Source: RGIG6165 sp045538835
GTDB lineage: Bacteria; Bacillota; Clostridia; Oscillospirales; Feifaniaceae
Length of the DNA: 64,000 nt
Direction: 5' to 3'
NCBI GenBank assembly: GCA_045538835.1
Contig: JAZQEF010000018.1
Span: forward strand, 62,001-126,000
Position 1 is the stretch's first letter; the number at the start of each line of letters is the position of its first letter. The notes under the pieces were generated by a model. It was not told where the DNA came from. It searched no databases and saw only the letters and a list, made by a program, of their open reading frames with translations. The position numbers and the translations under genes are program-made. Below, piece after piece: positions 40,639 through 49,705 of the stretch.

Positions 40639-42315
40639 TTATCCTTTTAATGATGTATTAACTATAACTTCTGTATCTGTAAAATAATATTCAACAATGT
40701 CTTCACCCAACCAGCCGGCATTTGCCCTGCCTTTTGCACCAAGTTGGCTCATGCCGACACCGTGCCCCCAACCTGTTCCGGTGAAAGTAAAGGTATCGCC
40801 CGAGGGCATGACTTCTTTTCCGTCCGATGTCATAACATAAACGTCATTACCCTGTACTTTTGATATTTCTCCGTCCGAGCCGATAACATTCATATCATAG
40901 ACGGACCGTGTCATCGCAGTGCCATTGACATATATGACTGCACTCGAAGAGATTTTAAATCTGGCGCTTTTTACATATGACGAAAGCGCTGTACGCACTT
41001 TATCACACTGCGATACAGTGTGTGTCTTACCCGAACTGTCTACCATCGTTATCTCATAGACATTTCCTGCTTCGGTATACTTGGAAACATATATGTTTGC
41101 CATATCCGAGAGTCCGTATTTCCGCGCAAGCGTATCAAGACTGCTTCTTGATACAGTCGACGACCATTTACCGTAGTTAGCAACCGTCAGTTCTTCAAAA
41201 TCATCGGGAACCGCTTTATAGTATGGGTATTGTTTACCTCCCCATACATTTGAATTATCTTCGCTCGAGCCGCCGTTAGAAGAATAGAAATAGGTAGTGA
41301 CAAGTTCGTTTCCGTATACAACTATCATACCTTCTGTTGATTCGACTGCTTCCCTTATCTTATCGGTAACTCCTCCTATGCCTTTGTATACCTGACAGTT
41401 TGTTGTTGCACATACATTAAATCCGTATGATGCATGTTTATTTGAACTTCCCAGAAAATAACATCTTGCACATATCGCCTGCGCCCTGAGCGCTTCAATA
41501 GGATATGATGATGACATTTCATACGGAAGTACGCCCATTATATAGTTTTTAAGGTCAACAACATTTATAAACGTAATATTGTCACCCGAGAGGATCTTAT
41601 ATTCAAATCCGCCCGCATAGTTTGTCGAGCCGTTCCTAATATATATAGACTTTCCTTCAATATAATGCGGTGCAGCAGCGACCCATTTATCCGAAAACTC
41701 AAATTCACAGATAATATGAGGTGAATTCATATCGATAAAAGTGATTCCCCGTGATGAATTTCCGACAGGAGTATATTCGGTATCTATTACAGCCTTAAAT
41801 TTTTCAATGTCGGCAGCAGCATATTCACTTTTACTGTAGTGCTCTATTCTAACATAGTACGAATCATTATATACCGCAGGAAACACCTCGATATCATATC
41901 CTGCCGCAAGCATTTTCTCTTTTACTTGACCGGCATATACCTTTGCTTCACCATAAGTCGCAAACACATCCGCAAGTTGAAGATGATATGCACCGAATCT
42001 TACAGCGGTATCCGTTGCTGTTTCGCTTACAACATTACCGTCAACATATACTGTTTTATCTTTTGCGGCAGTAATAAAAGTGTTCTCAAGAACAGCCTTC
42101 GTAACAAAACTGCCATCCTCTTCATAATAACCGATATCATAACCCGTCGGAGAGTAGGCATTTGCGGCAACTGCAGCAGATGAACCGTATCTTAAACCTA
42201 CACGCACCGTATTTTTGGACGAATAGTCGACCTGATCATATGCAACTGCACCCGGTGTTGAAAAAAGTGTTGTAAAAATAAATAAAAAAGTAAGCAAAAT
42301 AAAAATTTTTTTCAT
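40639..42315 (-). CDS. SpoIID/LytB-domain exported protein
   Basis: A 558-residue protein with an N-terminal signal peptide (KK then about 16 hydrophobic residues, ending near AVA at 24). A SPOR-like segment (about 110-175), which would bind denuded glycan strands, is followed by the SpoIID/LytB domain with LKNYIMGVLPYEMSSSYPIE and ALRAQAICARCYFLG, and the end motif GWGHGVGMSQLGAKGRA. SpoIID is a lytic transglycosylase needed for engulfment; the pairing with queA suggests either a sporulation copy or a general wall enzyme. The SD is weak. A TTGAAA-17-TATAAT promoter precedes it. Confidence 0.88.
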   Translation of the reverse strand: MKKIFILLTFLFIFTTLFSTPGAVAYDQVDYSSKNTVRVGLRYGSSAAVAANAYSPTGYDIGYYEEDGSFVTKAVLENTFITAAKDKTVYVDGNVVSETATDTAVRFGAYHLQLADVFATYGEAKVYAGQVKEKMLAAGYDIEVFPAVYNDSYYVRIEHYSKSEYAAADIEKFKAVIDTEYTPVGNSSRGITFIDMNSPHIICEFEFSDKWVAAAPHYIEGKSIYIRNGSTNYAGGFEYKILSGDNITFINVVDLKNYIMGVLPYEMSSSYPIEALRAQAICARCYFLGSSNKHASYGFNVCATTNCQVYKGIGGVTDKIREAVESTEGMIVVYGNELVTTYFYSSNGGSSEDNSNVWGGKQYPYYKAVPDDFEELTVANYGKWSSTVSRSSLDTLARKYGLSDMANIYVSKYTEAGNVYEITMVDSSGKTHTVSQCDKVRTALSSYVKSARFKISSSAVIYVNGTAMTRSVYDMNVIGSDGEISKVQGNDVYVMTSDGKEVMPSGDTFTFTGTGWGHGVGMSQLGAKGRANAGWLGEDIVEYYFTDTEVIVNTSLKG

Positions 42316-42338
42316 ATCTAATTAACCCGTAAAATAAT

Positions 42339-42367
42339 TTGACACATCATTGATATAGTGATAATAT
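42339..42367 (+). promoter_or_regulatory. Promoter of asd-dapA-dapB
   Basis: TTGACA (42339-42344), 17 bases, TAATAT (42362-42367). The 70-base leader contains no recognisable lysine riboswitch or T-box; only a short CTTGCCC/GGGCAG pairing is seen. Confidence 0.65.
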
Positions 42368-42384
42368 AATAGAATGTTAGTATA

Positions 42385-42413
42385 ATTATATATAAATCTT
42401 GCCCCCATTTCAA
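42385..42413 (-). promoter_or_regulatory. Promoter of the SpoIID-like gene, queA and tgt
   Basis: On the minus strand TTGAAA (42408-42413), 17 bases, TATAAT (42385-42390). It lies in the asd leader and faces the asd promoter head-on, so polymerases leaving one must cross the other. Confidence 0.65.
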
Positions 42414-42442
42414 TAGTCAAGGGCAGAAACAAGGAGTAATTT

Positions 42443-43531
42443 ATGGAAAAATACAAAGTAGGCATTATAGGCTGTACCGGAATGGTAGGTCAGCGTTTCA
42501 TCACACTTCTTGCAGATCACCCGTGGTTTGACATCTCGGTTCTCGCTGCAAGCAGCCGTTCCGCAGGTAAAACTTACGAAGATGCTGTCGGCAATCGTTG
42601 GGTAATGAAAACCGAACTCCCCGCTAAAGTCAAATCAATGCAGGTGTATGATGCTACTGTTGATATGGAAAAGATCGCTTCTCAGGTCGACTTCGTATTC
42701 TGCGCAGTTGATATGCCTAAGGATCAGATAAAAGCGCTTGAAGAAGCTTATGCTAAACTCGAATGCCCTGTTGTTTCAAACAATTCCGCACACCGCTGGA
42801 CAGACGATGTTCCTATGGTCATTCCCGAAGTCAATAACGATCATATAAAAATCATCGATTCACAGAGAAAACGACTCGGAACAAAAAGAGGCTTTATCGC
42901 AGTAAAATCAAACTGTTCTATTCAGAGTTATGCTCCACTTCTTGCTCCTCTTAGAAAGTTTGGTGTTGAAAAAGTTGCAGTATGTACTTATCAGGCTATA
43001 TCAGGTGCAGGAAAGACCTTTGACAGATGGCCTGAAATGATAGACAACGTAATTCCCTTCATCGGCGGCGAAGATGAAAAGAGTGAAAAGGAGCCTTTAA
43101 AAGTATTCGGTAAAATTGAAGGCGATGTGATAGTAAATGCAGACAGTCCTGTTATTACCGCACAGTGCATACGCGTACCCGTAAGTGACGGACATATGGC
43201 TGCAGTATTTGTAAAGTTTACAAACAAGCCTTCTACCGATGAAATTAAAAAGATATGGAAAGAATTTTCAGGCAGACCGCAGGAACTCGAACTTCCCTCT
43301 GCTCCCAAGCAGTTCATAACATACTTTGAAGAAGACAACCGTCCGCAGACAAATCTTGACAGAAATCTCGAAAACGGTATGGGTGTCTCAGCAGGCAGAC
43401 TTCGTGACGACAATCAGTATGACTATAAATTCGTAGGTCTCTCTCACAACACACTTCGCGGCGCAGCAGGCGGTGCAGTTCTTCTTGCAGAACTTCTCTG
43501 TGCCGAGAACTATATAGACCATAGAGCATAA
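42443..43531 (+). CDS. asd: Aspartate-semialdehyde dehydrogenase
   Basis: A 362-residue NADP-dependent enzyme reducing aspartyl phosphate to the semialdehyde, feeding lysine, diaminopimelate, threonine and methionine. The nucleotide motif GCTGMVGQRF, catalytic Cys in VKSNCSIQSY, and SDGHMAAVF with the catalytic His are present. The NCSIQ style and length match the archaeal/fungal-type ASADH also common in Clostridia, rather than the E. coli type. ATG follows AAGGAG. First gene of the dap operon. Confidence 0.95.
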   Translation: MEKYKVGIIGCTGMVGQRFITLLADHPWFDISVLAASSRSAGKTYEDAVGNRWVMKTELPAKVKSMQVYDATVDMEKIASQVDFVFCAVDMPKDQIKALEEAYAKLECPVVSNNSAHRWTDDVPMVIPEVNNDHIKIIDSQRKRLGTKRGFIAVKSNCSIQSYAPLLAPLRKFGVEKVAVCTYQAISGAGKTFDRWPEMIDNVIPFIGGEDEKSEKEPLKVFGKIEGDVIVNADSPVITAQCIRVPVSDGHMAAVFVKFTNKPSTDEIKKIWKEFSGRPQELELPSAPKQFITYFEEDNRPQTNLDRNLENGMGVSAGRLRDDNQYDYKFVGLSHNTLRGAAGGAVLLAELLCAENYIDHRA

Positions 43532-43545
43532 TCGGAGGTAAACAT

Positions 43546-44436
43546 ATGAAAAAGACAATCTTTACCGGCGCAGGCGTTGCCATTGTTACACCATTCAATC
43601 CTGATATGTCTGTAAACTACAATAAGCTCGCTGAACTTATTGATTGGCAGATAAACAATCATACAGATGCCATTATTATCTGCGGCACTACGGGTGAATC
43701 TTCAGCCCTCAGTCTTGAAGAACATGAAGAAGTAGTAAAGTTTGCTATCGACCATGTTGCTGGCAGAGTGCCTGTTGTTGCAAGTTCGGGCAGTAACGAC
43801 ACTTCGGCAGCAGTTCAGCTTTCAAAATCTGCTAAAGAAGCAGGTGCTGATGCACTTCTGATGGTAACACCCTATTACAATAAAACAACACAGGTCGGTA
43901 TCGTTAAGCACTACGAAAAGGTTGCTTTGGAAGTTGATTTGCCGATAATCGTATATAATGTTCCGGGCAGAACAGGTTTTGGTATCAAACCCGAGACATA
44001 TGTTGAACTTGCTAAAATTCCTACGGTTACTGCTGTTAAAGAGGCAAACGGTGATATCTCTGCTATTGCTAAAACAATTGCTCTCTGCGGCGACTCACTT
44101 GACATTTATTCAGGTAACGATGACATGATCGTTCCTATGATGGCTCTTGGCGCAAAAGGCGTTATTTCAGTTCTTTCAAATGTTATGCCTAAAGAAACTC
44201 ATGACATCTGTCAGTTGTTCTTTGACGGCAAGTATAAAGAAAGCGCAGATCTTCAACTTAAACTTATTCATATGTGCGATGCTCTCTTCTGCGAAGTCAA
44301 TCCGATGCCCGTAAAGGCTGCTATGAATATGATGGGACTTGATGTCGGTCTTCCCAGACTCCCCCTCTGCGATGTGACAGATGCAAGCAAGGAAAAGATA
44401 AGAGCCGCTCTTCTCAAAGAAGGTCTTATTAAATAA
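43546..44436 (+). CDS. dapA: 4-hydroxy-tetrahydrodipicolinate synthase
   Basis: A 296-residue aldolase condensing aspartate semialdehyde with pyruvate. The TIM-barrel residues are all visible: CGTTGESSAL, Tyr in TPYYNKTTQ, the GRTGF loop and the Schiff-base Lys in TAVKEANGD. ATG follows GGAGGT. It lies 14 bases after asd. Confidence 0.98.
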   Translation: MKKTIFTGAGVAIVTPFNPDMSVNYNKLAELIDWQINNHTDAIIICGTTGESSALSLEEHEEVVKFAIDHVAGRVPVVASSGSNDTSAAVQLSKSAKEAGADALLMVTPYYNKTTQVGIVKHYEKVALEVDLPIIVYNVPGRTGFGIKPETYVELAKIPTVTAVKEANGDISAIAKTIALCGDSLDIYSGNDDMIVPMMALGAKGVISVLSNVMPKETHDICQLFFDGKYKESADLQLKLIHMCDALFCEVNPMPVKAAMNMMGLDVGLPRLPLCDVTDASKEKIRAALLKEGLIK

Positions 44437-44461
44437 TTTATTTTAAGGAAGTCAAAATATA

Positions 44462-45205
44462 ATGAAAGTAATTATAAGCGGTGCTTCTGGCAAAATGGGT
44501 AAAGTAGTTGCCTCACTTTTAGAAGCAGATAAAAACGCTGAAACTGTATGCGGTATTGATGTTTATTCTGATAACACGGCAGCATTTCCTATCTATCAAA
44601 ATTTCAAGCAGGCAGATCACGCCGATGTTATCATAGACTTTTCAAATCCGTCGGTTCTCCCCTCGCTTCTCAAATATGCAGTTGAGACACACACACCTGC
44701 AGTTATAGCAACAACAGGTCTTTCTCCTGCGGAAATAAAGAGTGTTGAAAAGGCATCCAAACATGTGCCGATATTCTTTACGGCAAATATGTCGCTTGGC
44801 GTTAATCTTCTTACAGCACTTTGTAAAAAGGCTGCTTCAGTTTTAGGTGACAATTTTGATATTGAGATTGTAGAATCTCATCACAATCAAAAGATAGATG
44901 CGCCCAGCGGAACTGCGCTTATGCTTGCTAATGCTATCAATGATACACTTGATAATTCATTAAACTATGTCTATGACAGACACAGTAAACGTGAAAAGCG
45001 CACAAAGAATGAGATAGGCATTCACGCAGTACGCGGCGGAAATATCGTCGGCAAGCACGAAGTAATTTTTGCAGGAACGGATGAGGTTATAGAACTTACT
45101 CATACTGCAACTTCAAAAGCAGTTTTTGCAAACGGTGCTATTGCAGCAGCAAAATTCATTATCAATAAAGAAAACGGCCTTTATTCGATGAACGATATGA
45201 TATAA
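44462..45205 (+). CDS. dapB: 4-hydroxy-tetrahydrodipicolinate reductase
   Basis: A 247-residue NAD(P)H-dependent reductase, the next step towards diaminopimelate. Nucleotide motif GASGKMGKVV and substrate motif VESHHNQKIDAPSGTA, with the two His and Lys, are conserved, and VRGGNIVGKHEV is present. ATG follows AAGGAAGT at a slightly long distance. It is the last gene before a strong terminator; later dap genes are not in the window. Confidence 0.98.
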   Translation: MKVIISGASGKMGKVVASLLEADKNAETVCGIDVYSDNTAAFPIYQNFKQADHADVIIDFSNPSVLPSLLKYAVETHTPAVIATTGLSPAEIKSVEKASKHVPIFFTANMSLGVNLLTALCKKAASVLGDNFDIEIVESHHNQKIDAPSGTALMLANAINDTLDNSLNYVYDRHSKREKRTKNEIGIHAVRGGNIVGKHEVIFAGTDEVIELTHTATSKAVFANGAIAAAKFIINKENGLYSMNDMI

Positions 45206-45218
45206 ACTTACAAAACAT

Positions 45219-45252
45219 AAAAGAGACACTCAGTAGCGAGTGTCTCTTTTTT
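45219..45252 (+). terminator. Terminator of asd-dapA-dapB
   Basis: A perfect 13-bp stem (45219-45231 with 45238-45250) around AGAGACACTC, followed by a T-run. Confidence 0.88.
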
Positions 45253-45275
45253 ACTTAATCAGTATTAACTAATTT

Positions 45276-45461
45276 TTAAGTAGTTTGTAAATTTGCACCG
45301 ACGTTTGCGAGATACTCCGCCATTCCGTCAACCACATTCTGTTTTTGGTAAGGAAGACCATACTCTACAAGAGACTTTGACTCTTCCCACACCGCAAGTT
45401 GGCTTTCGCTGAAATTTTCGGCATATGCATCATAGTACATAGCCGGCGGTAATAATTGCAA
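45276..45461 (-). pseudogene. Coding-like fragment, possible C-terminal gene remnant
   Basis: An open frame of about 60 codons between the tyrS terminator and the dap terminator. It has no start with an SD; the only start codon (TTG 45461) is the tail of the tyrS terminator stem. The peptide is well composed, with MYYDAYAENFSESQLAVW and VVDGMAEYLANVGANLQ, and looks like the amphipathic helical end of a larger protein. No family is recognised. It is most simply the 3' remnant of a gene whose front was deleted, although a small real gene cannot be excluded. Confidence 0.35.
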
Positions 45462-45493
45462 AAGAGATATTGTAACATAACAATACCTCTTTT
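45460..45493 (-). terminator. Terminator of tyrS
   Basis: A 13-bp stem with one G-T pair (45460-45472 with 45481-45493) built on AAAAGAG and CTCTTTT, ending in TTTT on the minus strand. Confidence 0.8.
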
Positions 45494-45498
45494 ACGAC

Positions 45499-46728
45499 CT
45501 ACTTTATAACTATTTTTACTACCGTCTTTTTTCCTTTTTTCAGAATGATATAGCCCTTGTCAAAAGTTGATTTTTCGACTGTTGCTTTTACATCGGTAAT
45601 CTTCTCATCATCTATGAGGATGCCACCCTGCTCAACAAGTGTTCTGGCCTCTCTCTTTGAAGGGCAAACACCTGATGCCACTGCAATGTCAAGCACACCG
45701 CACACTCCGTCAGCAAAAAGGTCTGCCGAAACTGTCTTTTCTGGCATATTATCCGAAACACCACCGGCACCGAAAAGTTTCTTTGCTGCTTCCTGTGCCT
45801 TGTCAGCTTCTTCAACACCGTGTACCTGTTTTGTTATCTCGTAGGCGAGAACTTCTTTTGCAGCATTGAGACCGCTTCCCTCAAGTGAACCATACTTTTC
45901 ATCGATTTCCGAAACTGAAAGGAATGTCAGCATTTTCAAAAATCGAACTACGTCAGCATCGTCTACATTTCTCCAATACTGGTAGAAATCGTACGGACTT
46001 GTCTTTTCGGGGTCAAGCCACACAGCGCCCTTCTGTGTTTTACCCATCTTCTTACCTTCACTGTTGGTAAGAAGTGTAAATGTCATACCGTACGCGCTCT
46101 TCTGTGTTCTCTTTCGTATGAGTTCGATACCGCCGAGTATGTTTGACCATTGATCGTCACCGCCAAGCTGAAGATTGCAGCCGTAATCTTCATTGAGTTT
46201 ATAGAAATCATAGCCCTGCATAAGCATATAGTTGAACTCAAGGAACGAAAGACCTCTTTCAAGACGCTGTTTGAAGCACTCAGCGGACAACATTCTGTTG
46301 ACAGAATAGTGAACTCCGTTATCACGGATAAAGTCAATATAATTGAGATTTCTCAGCCAGTCGGCATTATTGACCATAATTGCCTTATCTTCGCCGAATT
46401 CAATGATTTTTGACATCTGCTTTTTGAAACACTCGCAGTTGTGATTGATAGTTTCTATAGTCATCATCTGACGCATATCACTTCTGCCCGAAGGATCGCC
46501 TATCATTGCTGTGCCGCCGCCTATAAGTGCGATCGGTCTGTTTCCTGCGCGTTGCATTCTTGCCATAATCATCATCTGCATATAATGTCCGACATGCAGA
46601 CTGTCAGCAGTAGGATCAAAGCCGATATAGAAAGTGCATTTACCGCTGTTGAGCAGTTCTCTGACCTCTTCTTCGTGTGTTACCTGTGCAAGCAGACCTC
46701 TCTCTTGCAGTTCTTCGTAAATTCCCAT
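45499..46728 (-). CDS. tyrS: Tyrosyl-tRNA synthetase
   Basis: A 409-residue class I synthetase of the bacterial TyrRS family. The HIGH-type motif appears as DSLHVGHYMQ, the specificity region as YMLMQGYDFYKL, and the KMSKS loop as GKKMGKTQKG. The C-terminal S4 domain (SKREARTLVEQGGILID) is intact. ATG follows GGAGAG. There is no T-box: the gene lies three bases after recN and is read as the last gene of the long operon. Confidence 0.97.
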   Translation of the reverse strand: MGIYEELQERGLLAQVTHEEEVRELLNSGKCTFYIGFDPTADSLHVGHYMQMMIMARMQRAGNRPIALIGGGTAMIGDPSGRSDMRQMMTIETINHNCECFKKQMSKIIEFGEDKAIMVNNADWLRNLNYIDFIRDNGVHYSVNRMLSAECFKQRLERGLSFLEFNYMLMQGYDFYKLNEDYGCNLQLGGDDQWSNILGGIELIRKRTQKSAYGMTFTLLTNSEGKKMGKTQKGAVWLDPEKTSPYDFYQYWRNVDDADVVRFLKMLTFLSVSEIDEKYGSLEGSGLNAAKEVLAYEITKQVHGVEEADKAQEAAKKLFGAGGVSDNMPEKTVSADLFADGVCGVLDIAVASGVCPSKREARTLVEQGGILIDDEKITDVKATVEKSTFDKGYIILKKGKKTVVKIVIK

Positions 46729-46731
46729 AAT

Positions 46732-48399
46732 TTATCTCTCCATTTCGTTATTAAGCATTTCTTTGGCCGCCGTAAGCACAGATTCCGTTACGGCAGAACC
46801 GCTCATAAGACGGGCAACTTCCTTTGTACGTTCTTCAAATGACAGTTTAGACAGATGAGTATACGTCTTATCCGAATCAGCGTCTTTATAAATCAAATAG
46901 TGGATATCTGCCTTTGATGCGATCTGAGGCAGGTGTGTAATGCATATGACTTGTACATTTTTTGACAGTTGATACATTTTAAGACCGATCTTCTCTGCAG
47001 CACTTCCCGAAACACCGGTGTCAATTTCATCAAATATCAGTGTTTTTACTTTGTCAACATCGGCGAATATACTCTTTATAGCAAGCATAATTCGTGAAAG
47101 TTCACCGCCTGAAGCGACTTTTGCAAGCGGCTTTGGTTCCTCACCTTTGTTTGCAGATATGTAAAATTCAAGTGTTTCGCCGCCGTTAATGTTAAACTTG
47201 CACGGTTCTCTCACAACGCTGAATTTTACATTTGACATATTAAGAAAACTAAGTTCATTTACAACTTCTTCTTCAAGTTTTCTGCAAGCCTTACCTCTCT
47301 TTTCCGAGAGGATATCTGCTTTTTCTTTCAGTTTAACAAGAAGTATATCATATTCTTTTGAAAGTTGCTCTATTTTTTCGGAAGAAAATGTAATTCTTTC
47401 GAGTTCTTTTTTACAATTTACACAGAATTCAAGAATTTGCTCTTCATCTGCACCGTATTTTTGTTTTAAACGGTATATAAGATCAAGTCTGTCCTCAATT
47501 TTGACAAGTTCATTTTCATCGCAATCTATGGTTTGGATATAATCTGACATTTCATCACGAACACCCCAGATAGTATCTTTAGCCTCCTCCAACGCCTCAG
47601 CCATCTGAGAAAGTTTGGGAGATAACTGTGTATACTGCGATATTAGTTTAATTGCTTGAGAAACAGAAGTCAATGCCCCGTTATTATCACTGCCGTCAAT
47701 ATATTCAAACGCGCCGTTTACTGCTTCGAGCAGTTTTGCACCGCTTCTTATCACATTCTTTTTTTCGGTAAGAGATGCCTCTTCACCGATTTTTAATGCA
47801 GCGGCATCTATCTCTTTTATCTGGTAACTGAGTAAATCAGTCTTCCGTTCTTTCTCTGCATTGTCAAGAGAAAGTTTCTTTATTTCTTCTCTGACCAAAC
47901 TGATCTCCCGGTATATCTCACGGTAGTTTTCAAGTTCTCTGTCGCATTTACCGTACATATCTACAAATTCAAAATGCTTTTCAGGGAGCATCAATGACTG
48001 AGTATCATTCTGCCCATGAATATTCACTAGCAGTTTGCCGATTTCTTTTAAAAGTGCCGCTGTGACAGGTCTGCCGTCTATCCTTGCCGTACTCTTTCCG
48101 TCAAGAGACAGTTCCCTTGATATCATTAAACTTCTCGCATCACTGTCAAATCCGAGTTCTTTAAGTTTTGACACCACATTTTCATCGACATCGCGGAAAA
48201 GCGCCGATACATAGGCATTTTTCTCGCCTGTACGAATGAGTTCTTTATTCGTACGCTCTCCGAGAACCATATTTATTGCATCGATAATTATTGACTTACC
48301 TGCACCCGTTTCGCCTGTGAGTACAGAGAAACCGTTTTCAAACGTGACAGTAAGTTTAGATATTACCGCAATATTTTCTATGTGTAATTCAGTAAGCAT
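46732..48399 (-). CDS. recN: DNA repair protein RecN
   Basis: A 555-residue SMC-like ATPase that gathers double-strand breaks during recombinational repair. Walker A GETGAGKSIIIDAI at the N-terminus, a long coiled coil (about 150-370, shorter than in SMC proteins), the ABC signature region ASGGELSRIMLAIK and Walker B LIFDEIDTGVSG are visible. ATG follows GGAGAG. Placement after argR is typical of Firmicutes. Confidence 0.97.
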   Translation of the reverse strand: MLTELHIENIAVISKLTVTFENGFSVLTGETGAGKSIIIDAINMVLGERTNKELIRTGEKNAYVSALFRDVDENVVSKLKELGFDSDARSLMISRELSLDGKSTARIDGRPVTAALLKEIGKLLVNIHGQNDTQSLMLPEKHFEFVDMYGKCDRELENYREIYREISLVREEIKKLSLDNAEKERKTDLLSYQIKEIDAAALKIGEEASLTEKKNVIRSGAKLLEAVNGAFEYIDGSDNNGALTSVSQAIKLISQYTQLSPKLSQMAEALEEAKDTIWGVRDEMSDYIQTIDCDENELVKIEDRLDLIYRLKQKYGADEEQILEFCVNCKKELERITFSSEKIEQLSKEYDILLVKLKEKADILSEKRGKACRKLEEEVVNELSFLNMSNVKFSVVREPCKFNINGGETLEFYISANKGEEPKPLAKVASGGELSRIMLAIKSIFADVDKVKTLIFDEIDTGVSGSAAEKIGLKMYQLSKNVQVICITHLPQIASKADIHYLIYKDADSDKTYTHLSKLSFEERTKEVARLMSGSAVTESVLTAAKEMLNNEMER

Positions 48400-48422
48400 C
48401 TATGCTCTCCACAATAAAAATT

Positions 48423-48869
48423 TTATAGACAGTCTTTTACTTCTTCAACAAATTCTTCAGTGCTTTTTATATCTTTGAATGCCACGAATATGGTATCATC
48501 TCCTGCAATTGTGCCGACGCCTGTATTGGACATAACATAGTCGATAGCAACACATGCAGCATTTGCCATACCTGTATGGCACTTGATAACAGCAATGTTC
48601 ATTGCCGCTTCAACTGATAAAACGGCATCGGCAAGAATGTTTCTGTACTTGCTTGTGCCCATCTCTCTTTTATCACTGTCTACCACAGCATAACAGTACT
48701 TGTTTCCTTTTCTCGTCTTTACAAGTTTAAGTTCCTTTATATCTCTGGATACGGTAGCCTGAGTCACATTAAACCCGTGTTCAGAAAGAAGATCGGCAAG
48801 TTCTTCCTGTGTTTCAACAGGCGTTTCATTTATAAGTTTCAGAATCGTATAATGTCGATTGTTTTTCAT
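48423..48869 (-). CDS. argR: Arginine repressor ArgR
   Basis: A 148-residue transcription factor controlling arginine metabolism. The winged-helix N-terminus (TQEELADLLSEHGFNVTQATVSRDIKEL, shown here by its core QATVSRDIKEL) and the C-terminal arginine-binding oligomerisation domain ending with GTIAGDDTIFVAFK are complete. No arginine genes are nearby; as in Bacillus it lies beside recN by conserved order. ATG follows AAGGAG. Confidence 0.96.
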   Translation of the reverse strand: MKNNRHYTILKLINETPVETQEELADLLSEHGFNVTQATVSRDIKELKLVKTRKGNKYCYAVVDSDKREMGTSKYRNILADAVLSVEAAMNIAVIKCHTGMANAACVAIDYVMSNTGVGTIAGDDTIFVAFKDIKSTEEFVEEVKDCL

Positions 48870-48878
48870 AGTTTCTCC

Positions 48879-49700
48879 TTAGAAGTTAAGTTTCTTACTG
48901 AGCAATTCGTAGTACGTCATATCATCAAGTCTTAATATCTTGAGTTTTTTGTCTGATGCATAAATTCTAACATGATCTTCATTGGAAACTTTATAACTGC
49001 CTGCACCGTCAAGCGATAAATATGCTTCATATTCAGCGTCATCACAAAGAGAAAGAGTTATATCTGCCCCCAAGTCAAAAACTATGGGCCGCGAAGAGAA
49101 TGTATGAGCGCATATAGGTGTTGCAAGTATACATTCAACTGCCGGAGATACAATAGGTCCCCCACAGGAAAGAGAATATGCCGAAGAGCCTGTGGGTGTG
49201 GAAATAACAATACCGTCTGCCATATATTTATTGACAAACTGACCGTTACAAAAGAGTTTTAAATCAAGTATATGCGCATTGCCCATTTTCAATATTGCGT
49301 CATTAAGACATATGCCGCAATAAATATGCTTGTCACCGGAGCATAGTTCAACATTGAGAACAACTCTCTCTTCCACCTCGAAATCACTGTCAAGAAGTTT
49401 TTTTAGTTTTTTAAGGTCATTTATTTCAAGCGATGGCATAAATCCAAGTCTACCGAGATTTACGCCAACTATTGGTATATTGTGCTTATATGCAATTTTT
49501 GCAGCCTGCAAAAAAGTTCCGTCACCGCCGATGGAAATAACAAAATCGCATTTGTCCGTATCAGCAAATTCTTTTACACCGTCAAGTTGTCCGCCGAAAA
49601 GAAAAACCCCCACGCCTATTTCCTTAAGATACTCTGCAATTATCTTAGTTTGTATCAGCTTAGGATCTTTTTTAATGTTCGCATACAAAAGCACTTTCAT
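48879..49700 (-). CDS. nadK: NAD kinase
   Basis: A 273-residue NAD kinase producing NADP. The catalytic GGDG motif is in SIGGDGTFLQAA, and the NAD-binding block is ADGIVISTPTGSSAYSLS followed by CGGPIVSP. ATG 49700 follows GGGGTGA; the three-codon longer frame to 49709 has no SD. It starts 5 bases after tlyA. Confidence 0.97.
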   Translation of the reverse strand: MKVLLYANIKKDPKLIQTKIIAEYLKEIGVGVFLFGGQLDGVKEFADTDKCDFVISIGGDGTFLQAAKIAYKHNIPIVGVNLGRLGFMPSLEINDLKKLKKLLDSDFEVEERVVLNVELCSGDKHIYCGICLNDAILKMGNAHILDLKLFCNGQFVNKYMADGIVISTPTGSSAYSLSCGGPIVSPAVECILATPICAHTFSSRPIVFDLGADITLSLCDDAEYEAYLSLDGAGSYKVSNEDHVRIYASDKKLKILRLDDMTYYELLSKKLNF

Positions 49701-49705
49701 AAATA

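Noticed and set aside
42368..42442. Lysine riboswitch or T-box before asd
   Set aside because: The leader is only about 70 bases and lacks the long paired architecture; no T-box sequence was seen.
46728..46735. T-box upstream of tyrS
   Set aside because: tyrS follows recN by three bases, so there is no space for a leader.
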